This document shows positions 4,633 to 9,141 of a DNA stretch of 9,141 bases, piece by piece. Each line of letters opens with the position of its first letter. Position 1 is the first letter of the stretch. The stretch covers positions 1 to 9,141 of the forward strand of contig JADZBR010000139.1 in NCBI GenBank assembly GCA_020852035.1. The letters are read 5' to 3'. The translations under genes and the position numbers were made by a program. Source of the stretch: Caulobacteraceae bacterium. Its GTDB lineage: Bacteria; Pseudomonadota; Alphaproteobacteria; Caulobacterales; Caulobacteraceae. A model generated the notes under the pieces. It was not told where the DNA came from. It ran no database searches and saw only the letters and a program-made list of their open reading frames with translations.

Positions 4633-5501
4633 CAGGAAAGGGTGGTCCGCCGGACCCACCAGTCCGGCCGCAGGGCCTCCAGCCGCTCGGCCAGAGTCTC
4701 GGCGGCGATGTCGTCGGCGCAGAGGGCGTAGCAGGTGGCGCCCGAGCCGCTCATGCGGGCCAGCAGCGTCTCCGGCTCGGCGCGCAGGTCGGCCAAGAGG
4801 TCGCCGATCGCCGGCTGCACCGCGATCGCCGGGGCCTCCAGATCGTTGCGGCAGTAGGCGAGGACGGCGGCGGCTTCCTCCACGCTCTCGAAGAGGTCCG
4901 GCAGGTAGGGCGGCTCGGCGTCGGCGTCCGGCGGCGAGGCGCGGTCGTAGGCGGCGAACACCTCGGCGGTGGAGACCGGGACGAGCGGGTTCACCAGCAC
5001 GGCGTTGAGCTCCGGCAGGGCCGGCGCGGGGCGCAGCCGCTCTCCCCTGCCCTCGCCGATCAGCGCCCGGGCGACGAGGCAGGCCGGCACGTCGGCCCCG
5101 AGCTGGGCGGCCAGGGTCTCCAGCACGCCGGGATTGAAGTCCAGGCCCCAGCCGGCGTTGAGCAGCCGCAGGGCCGCCGCCGCGTCGCTGGAGCCACCGC
5201 CGAGGCCGGCGGCGCCGGGGAGCTGCTTGTCGAGCATCAGGGCCGCCGAGCCGCGTTCGTCGAGCAGGCGCGCCGCCCGCAGGACGAGGTTGTCGCCCTG
5301 CGTCAGGTCGTGGGCGAAGGGGCCGATCACCGAAAGCTTGAGCCCGCCCTCGTGGGCGCCGGCCGAGAGCCGGTCGCCGATGTCGGCGAAGGCCATCAGG
5401 GTGGAGACCGGGTGGTAGCCGTCGGCGCCCAGCGGCCCCACGTGCAGGAAGAGGTTGACCTTGGCCGGCGCGAAGCCGGGATCCTCGGCCGCGCGGCTCA
5501 C
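4632..5501 (-). CDS. ispE: 4-diphosphocytidyl-2-C-methyl-D-erythritol kinase
   Basis: IspE phosphorylates CDP-ME at the 2-hydroxyl using ATP, the fourth step of the MEP route to isopentenyl diphosphate, in the cytosol. The 289-residue protein is of normal length for this GHMP kinase. It shows APAKVNLFLHV (11-21) with the catalytic-region lysine K14, the ATP loop PGAAGLGGGSSDAAAA (95-110), GADVPACL (135-142) with the expected catalytic aspartate D137, and the C-terminal MSGSGATCYAL (250-260). The usual DGYHEL box reads DGYHPV (27-32), a likely lineage variant. The start is GTG at 5499-5501, overlapping the TPR gene's stop as GTGA. Earlier in-frame starts lie inside the TPR coding region and encode no family sequence. 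No separate Shine-Dalgarno is evident, so translational coupling is likely. Confidence 0.96.
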   Translation of the reverse strand: MSRAAEDPGFAPAKVNLFLHVGPLGADGYHPVSTLMAFADIGDRLSAGAHEGGLKLSVIGPFAHDLTQGDNLVLRAARLLDERGSAALMLDKQLPGAAGLGGGSSDAAAALRLLNAGWGLDFNPGVLETLAAQLGADVPACLVARALIGEGRGERLRPAPALPELNAVLVNPLVPVSTAEVFAAYDRASPPDADAEPPYLPDLFESVEEAAAVLAYCRNDLEAPAIAVQPAIGDLLADLRAEPETLLARMSGSGATCYALCADDIAAETLAERLEALRPDWWVRRTTLS

Positions 5502-7204
5502 TGTTCGGCCAGCAGCGGGGCCTGGCCGGGCTGGCCGTCCTTGCCGAGGCCGTTCTTGAGCTTCAGTTCGGCGCGGGCCTTGATCTTGTCGTCCGGCTCC
5601 AGGGTCAGGACGCGGTTCCACTGGAACTCGGCCTCCAGCCGCCGGCCCATGCGCCAGTAGAGATCGCCCAGGTGGTCGTTGATCTCCGGATTGCCGGGCA
5701 TCATCTCGACGGCCTTCTCCAGGTTGGCCTGCGCCTTTTTGAGATCGCCCTTGCGATAGTAGCCCCAGCCGACGGAATCGATCATCGCCGCCGAGTCCGG
5801 TTCGGCCGCCACGGCGCGCTCGACCATGCCGATGGCCTCGTCGAGATGGACGCCGCGGTCGATCCAGGAATAGCCGAGGTAGTTGAGCAGCTCCGGCTCG
5901 TCCGGGGCCTTGAGCAGCGCGGCCTTCAGGTCGCCCTCGGCCTCCGGCCAGCGGCCCATCTGCTCCAGCACCGTGGCGCGGGCGAAGCGGATGCGCCAGC
6001 TCTGCGGCTGGCGCTCGAGGGCCGCGGTCATCAGCGCCAGGGCCTCGTCCAGCTGGCCGTCGGCGCGCAGCAGTTCGGCCAGCACCATGCCGCCGCCGCG
6101 GGACGGCGCCAGCTGATGGGCCTCGCGGGCGATGGCCAGGGCGCGGGTCTTGTCGCCGGCCTGCTGATAGCTCCAGGCGAGCTTGGAGCGGGCGGAGATG
6201 TAGTCCGGGTCGCTCGGCTTCAGCCGCGCGTAGGCGGCGCGGGCCTCCTCCTGCTGGCCGTTCTGGGCGATCACCTCGCCGAGCATCAGCCAGGCTTCGT
6301 CGCGGTTCGGCTCGAGGCGCAGCACCAGGTTCAGATAGGCTTGGGCGAGTTGCGGCTGGCGGGCCTGCATCATGGCGGCCGAGGCGGCCAGCAGGCCCTG
6401 GCCCGCGCCCTCGCGCAGGCTGGGCGCGGCGGGGGCGGCCTTGCCGGCGGCGGCGCGCTCGCGGGCGGCGGTCAGCTCCGGATAACCCGGCGTGGCGGCG
6501 AGCGCGGCGTCATAGACGGCGACGGCCTCATCGCGCCGGCCGCGGCGCTCCAGGAACTCGCCGTAGGCCAGTTGGAAGGAGGTGAGGCCCTCGCCCTTCG
6601 GCAGGGTCTTGAAATCGGTCTCGGCCTCGTCGTAGCGGCGCGCGCGCTCGAAGAGGTGGGCCTGGGCGAGCAGGCCGAAGGCTTCGACCAGCTTGTCGTT
6701 CTCGGCCTGCGGGCGGGTGAGCGACGCCTCGGTCTGACCCGCCTGGGCGGCCGCCCAGGGCAACAGCAGGCTGCGCGCCGCCCCGTGCGGGAAGCCGACG
6801 CCGGGGCCGGAGAGGATGGCGTAGGCGCTCTTGCCCTTGCCGCTCGCCATGTCCTCGACCGCCCGGGTGAGCAGGCCCATGCGTTCCATCGCCGGGGTGG
6901 CGGTCTCGCCCGAGGGGGCGAGCCTGGCGGCGCGCGGAATGTCTCCGCCGAGCAGGGCGGCGGTGAACTCGCGCTCCTGGGCGAATTCGGGCGAAAGGCC
7001 CTGGGCCTGGGCGCGGCGGTAGAGGTCGGCGGCCTCGGCCCCGTCGCCCTCGTTCAGCGCCTTCTGGGCCGAGAGGAAGAGGCCGTAGGACGAACCGCTC
7101 TCGGCGGTGGGGCCGATGTCGAGACGGGGACGCAGGCCCGCGCCGCCGGCGCAGGCCGACAGCAGCACGGCGGGCGCGGCGAGCGCCAGGATCAGGATAC
7201 GCAT
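5498..7204 (-). CDS. TPR-repeat lipoprotein of unknown specific role
   Basis: The 568-residue protein starts MRILILALAAPAVLLSACAG, a lipoprotein signal with lipobox LSAC and acceptor cysteine C18, so it is probably anchored to an envelope membrane. The rest is helical and rich in tetratricopeptide repeats. The clearest units are near 213-240, 283-300, 303-329, 340-368, 373-401, 407-435, 440-469, 474-503 and 508-537, with typical patterns such as GWGYYRKGDLKKAQANLEKAVEMMPGN and LGDLYWRMGRRLEAEFQWNRVLTLEP. TPR arrays mediate protein-protein contacts; no enzymatic domain is visible. The residues 1-200 region has weaker, divergent repeats. It lies 48 bases after the ETF-QO gene and overlaps ispE by four bases, so the three are likely co-transcribed. 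The partner protein and biological role cannot be told from sequence. Confidence 0.92.
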   Translation of the reverse strand: MRILILALAAPAVLLSACAGGAGLRPRLDIGPTAESGSSYGLFLSAQKALNEGDGAEAADLYRRAQAQGLSPEFAQEREFTAALLGGDIPRAARLAPSGETATPAMERMGLLTRAVEDMASGKGKSAYAILSGPGVGFPHGAARSLLLPWAAAQAGQTEASLTRPQAENDKLVEAFGLLAQAHLFERARRYDEAETDFKTLPKGEGLTSFQLAYGEFLERRGRRDEAVAVYDAALAATPGYPELTAARERAAAGKAAPAAPSLREGAGQGLLAASAAMMQARQPQLAQAYLNLVLRLEPNRDEAWLMLGEVIAQNGQQEEARAAYARLKPSDPDYISARSKLAWSYQQAGDKTRALAIAREAHQLAPSRGGGMVLAELLRADGQLDEALALMTAALERQPQSWRIRFARATVLEQMGRWPEAEGDLKAALLKAPDEPELLNYLGYSWIDRGVHLDEAIGMVERAVAAEPDSAAMIDSVGWGYYRKGDLKKAQANLEKAVEMMPGNPEINDHLGDLYWRMGRRLEAEFQWNRVLTLEPDDKIKARAELKLKNGLGKDGQPGQAPLLAEQ

Positions 7205-7252
7205 TGGCCGCTACTTCGCCTTTCGACGAGCCCGCCGCAAGTTACCCCGTCG

Positions 7253-8926
7253 TCACATGTTCGGATAGTTCGGCCCGCCGCCGCCTTCGGGGGTGGTCCA
7301 GACGATGTTCTGCGACGGGTCCTTGATGTCGCAGGTCTTGCAGTGGACGCAGTTCTGGAAGTTGATCTGGAACCGCGGGTTCTGCCCCTGCTCGTCGTAG
7401 AGCACCTCATAGACTCCCGCCGGGCAGTAGAGCCGCGCCGGCTCGCCATAGCGGGGCAGGTTCACATTGATCGGGACGCTGGGGTCCTTCAGCTTCAGGT
7501 GCGCCGGCTGGTCCTCGTCGTGGTTGGTCGAGGCCAGGAAGACGGATGAGAGCTTGTCGAAGCTGATCACGTTGTCCGGCTTGGGATAGACGATCGGCTC
7601 GTAGTCCTTGGCCAGGCCGGTGCTGTCGGCGTCGCTCTTGCCATGCTTCAGGGTGCCGAAGAACGAGAAGCCGCCCAGCAGGCTGGTGGTCCACATGTCG
7701 AACATGCCGATGGCGCCGCCCAGCATGGTGCCGAACTTCGAGAGGATCGGCTTGGCGTTGCGGACGACATTCAGCTCCTTCTTCACCCAGGAGGCGTCGT
7801 AGGCGTCGGTATAGGCGACCAGCTCATCGCCCGAGCGCTGCTCGCCGATGGCGGCGTAGGCGGCCTCGGCGGCCATCATGCCGCTCTTCATGGCGTTGTG
7901 GCTGCCCTTGATGCGCGGCACGTTCACGAAGCCGGCCGAACAGCCGATCAGCGCCCCGCCCGGGAAGGTCAGCTTCGGCACCGACTGCAGGCCGCCCTCG
8001 GTGATCGCGCGGGCGCCGTAGGCGATGCGCTTGCCGCCCTCGAGATAGCGGCGGATGGCGTAGTGCTGCTTGACCCGCTGGAATTCGTCGAACGGCGAGA
8101 TCCAGGGGTTCTTGTAGTTCAGGTGCACCACCATGCCGACGGCCACGTAGTTGTCGCCGAAGTGGTACATGAAGGTGCCGCCGCCGGTCTTGTCGTCCAG
8201 CGGCCAGCCGACGGTGTGTTGCGCCAGGCCCGGCCGGAAGTTCTCGTCCGGCACCTGCCACAGTTCCTTGATGCCGATGCCGTGCTTCTGCGGCTCCTTG
8301 CCGTCGGTCAGGTTGAACTTCGCCTGCAGCTGCTTGGCCAGCGAGCCGCGCACGCCCTCGGCGATGAACACATACTTGCCGTGCAGCTCGATGCCCGGCT
8401 GGTAATCCGGCTTCTTCTCGCCGTCCTTGCCGATGCCGAAGACGCCGGCGACGACGCCCTTCACCGAGCCGTCCTCGTTGAAGACGAGCTCCGAGGCGGC
8501 CATGCCGGGATAGATCTCGACGCCCAACCCCTCGGCCTCCGTCGCCAGCCAGCGGCAGACGTTGCCCAGCGAGGCGATGTAGTTGCCGTGGTTGTGCATG
8601 AAGCCCGGCATGGCGAACATCGGCAGGCCGATATCCCCTTCGGGACCCAGCACCACGAAACGGTCTTCCTTGACCGGCGTTTCGAGCGGCGCGCCCTTTT
8701 CCTTCCAGTCCGGGATCAGTTCGTTGAGCGCGATCGGATCGATCACCGCGCCGGAGAGGATGTGGGCGCCGACCTCGGAGCCCTTCTCCAGCAGGGCGAC
8801 GGTGATCTCGCGGCCCTGCTCGGCCTCCAGCTGCTTCAGCCGGATCGCCGCCGAAAGCCCCGCCGGCCCGCCGCCGACGATGACGACGTCGTACTCCATA
8901 GCTTCGCGTTCGACGTCTTCGCTCAT
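7253..8926 (-). CDS. Electron transfer flavoprotein-ubiquinone oxidoreductase
   Basis: ETF-QO passes electrons from ETF, reduced by acyl-CoA and other dehydrogenases, to membrane ubiquinone through FAD and one 4Fe-4S cluster. The 557-residue length is typical. The N-terminus has the FAD dinucleotide-binding loop VIVGGGPAGLSAA (15-27), followed by the conserved HILSGAVIDP (55-64). Mid-protein marks include GGLQSVPKLTFPGG (311-324) and GCSAGFVNVPRIKGSHNAMKSG (328-349). The C-terminus carries the cluster cysteines C501 (LYCPAGVYE) and C526, C529, C532 (NCVHCKTCDIKDPSQNI). ATG 8924-8926 is chosen because AAGGTG lies 8 bases upstream. An in-frame GTG at 8938 overlaps that Shine-Dalgarno, and a later ATG (8897-8899) has weak support. 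It heads the probable ETF-QO/TPR/ispE transcription unit. Usual names are etfD or fixC-like; no symbol is assigned. Confidence 0.97.
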   Translation of the reverse strand: MSEDVEREAMEYDVVIVGGGPAGLSAAIRLKQLEAEQGREITVALLEKGSEVGAHILSGAVIDPIALNELIPDWKEKGAPLETPVKEDRFVVLGPEGDIGLPMFAMPGFMHNHGNYIASLGNVCRWLATEAEGLGVEIYPGMAASELVFNEDGSVKGVVAGVFGIGKDGEKKPDYQPGIELHGKYVFIAEGVRGSLAKQLQAKFNLTDGKEPQKHGIGIKELWQVPDENFRPGLAQHTVGWPLDDKTGGGTFMYHFGDNYVAVGMVVHLNYKNPWISPFDEFQRVKQHYAIRRYLEGGKRIAYGARAITEGGLQSVPKLTFPGGALIGCSAGFVNVPRIKGSHNAMKSGMMAAEAAYAAIGEQRSGDELVAYTDAYDASWVKKELNVVRNAKPILSKFGTMLGGAIGMFDMWTTSLLGGFSFFGTLKHGKSDADSTGLAKDYEPIVYPKPDNVISFDKLSSVFLASTNHDEDQPAHLKLKDPSVPINVNLPRYGEPARLYCPAGVYEVLYDEQGQNPRFQINFQNCVHCKTCDIKDPSQNIVWTTPEGGGGPNYPNM

Positions 8927-8981
8927 GGCCTCGCTCACCTTGCGCCCGCAATACGGACATTACCCGTAAGAATATCGCCGG

Positions 8982-9010
8982 TTATCAGGATGCGTCCCTA
9001 GGGCGGTCAA
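8982..9010 (-). promoter_or_regulatory. Candidate promoter of the ETF-QO/TPR/ispE unit
   Basis: On the minus strand TTGACC (9005-9010) is followed after 17 bases by TGATAA (8982-8987). Read as a Caulobacter-type promoter, TTGACCG and CTGATAAC keep the best conserved positions of both boxes with a 15-base gap. A start near 8975 would leave a leader of about 50 bases before the ATG at 8926. It lies between the palindromic repeat and the gene, where a promoter is required. The -10 is imperfect. Confidence 0.4.
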
Positions 9011-9017
9011 GGCAAAA

Positions 9018-9141
9018 CCTTCCCCCGATACGGGGGAAGTGGCCTGAGGCCCGAAGGGTCGAAGGTCGATGGGGGAAGTGATCTGCAACCCTCGAACCTC
9101 CCCCATCGACCCTCGGCTGCGCCTTCGGGCCACTTCCCCCG
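9018..9141 (+). repeat. Palindromic intergenic repeat, copy 2 (truncated by the right edge)
   Basis: This matches the reverse complement of the element at 176-314 over its whole visible length, with about a dozen substitutions and a 2-base shortening near 9045-9062. Its first 27 bases differ from the copy 1 end by one base, which lies in the centre of the small terminal hairpin so its arms stay intact. The inner arms (core GTCGATGGGGGA and TCCCCCATCGAC) are also kept. The right terminal arm is cut by the window end; by comparison the element should run about 13 bases further. It lies upstream of ETF-QO, outside the candidate promoter, and holds no coding sequence. Confidence 0.9.

Noticed and set aside
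2575..4659. 694-codon open frame on the minus strand opposite glnK-amtB
   Set aside because: It is the antisense shadow of two well-supported genes. The His/Arg/Gly/Asp-rich composition is typical of complementary-strand frames in GC-rich coding DNA, and it has no domain or ribosome binding site.
3780..5660. 626-codon plus-strand frame spanning the end of amtB and the complement of ispE
   Set aside because: It crosses a strong terminator and two genes on opposite strands. It is an out-of-frame reading of amtB followed by antisense of ispE.
5672..7549. 625-codon open frame on the plus strand opposite the TPR gene
   Set aside because: Antisense shadow of the TPR lipoprotein and the end of ETF-QO; composition is biased and no family motif is present.
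7643..9001. 452-codon open frame on the plus strand opposite ETF-QO
   Set aside because: It mirrors the ETF-QO codons, is rich in H, R, D and V, and has no recognisable domain.
176..9141. A composite transposon or genomic island bounded by the two inverted repeats
   Set aside because: The enclosed genes are housekeeping genes with uniform composition, glyS continues outside the left copy, and no transposase is present.

Overview
The window is very GC-rich, tightly packed chromosomal DNA with strong GC bias at third codon positions. The protein sequences look alphaproteobacterial and most resemble Caulobacterales (Caulobacter/Phenylobacterium-like). Pointers are the split GlyQ/GlyS glycyl-tRNA synthetase, the GlnK-AmtB pair, an ETF-ubiquinone oxidoreductase of the alphaproteobacterial/mitochondrial type, and small exported Ala/Pro/Thr-rich proteins. 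This placement is inference from recognition, not from a search.

Layout, left to right. (1) Positions 1-1233, minus strand: glyQ followed downstream by the first 55 codons of glyS, cut by the window edge. The two genes are separated by a 139-bp palindromic intergenic repeat. (2) Positions 1257-1300: an intrinsic terminator for the upstream genes overlaps a plausible promoter for glyQ. (3) Positions 1321-2438, minus strand: a small exported low-complexity protein and an exported fasciclin (FAS1) protein, probably co-transcribed. (4) Positions 2439-2793: a divergent intergenic control region with a candidate -10 over a GANTC site facing left, and a candidate sigma-54 promoter and inverted repeat facing right. 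(5) Positions 2794-4578, plus strand: the nitrogen-sensing operon glnK-amtB, closed by a strong intrinsic terminator. (6) Positions 4632-8926, minus strand: ETF-QO, then a TPR lipoprotein, then ispE, transcribed in that order. The TPR gene and ispE overlap by four bases (GTGA). (7) Positions 9018-9141: a second copy of the palindromic repeat, inverted relative to the first and cut by the right edge.

Functionally the genes are mostly housekeeping: tRNA charging with glycine, ammonium uptake with P-II control, isoprenoid precursor synthesis by the MEP pathway, and entry of fatty-acid/amino-acid dehydrogenase electrons into ubiquinone. I see no defence system, phage, transposase, CRISPR array, tRNA or rRNA. 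The least explained material is the pair of inverted palindromic repeats, one of which supplies the glyS Shine-Dalgarno sequence. Next are the overlapping terminator/promoter before glyQ and the regulatory architecture of the fasciclin/glnK divergent region.
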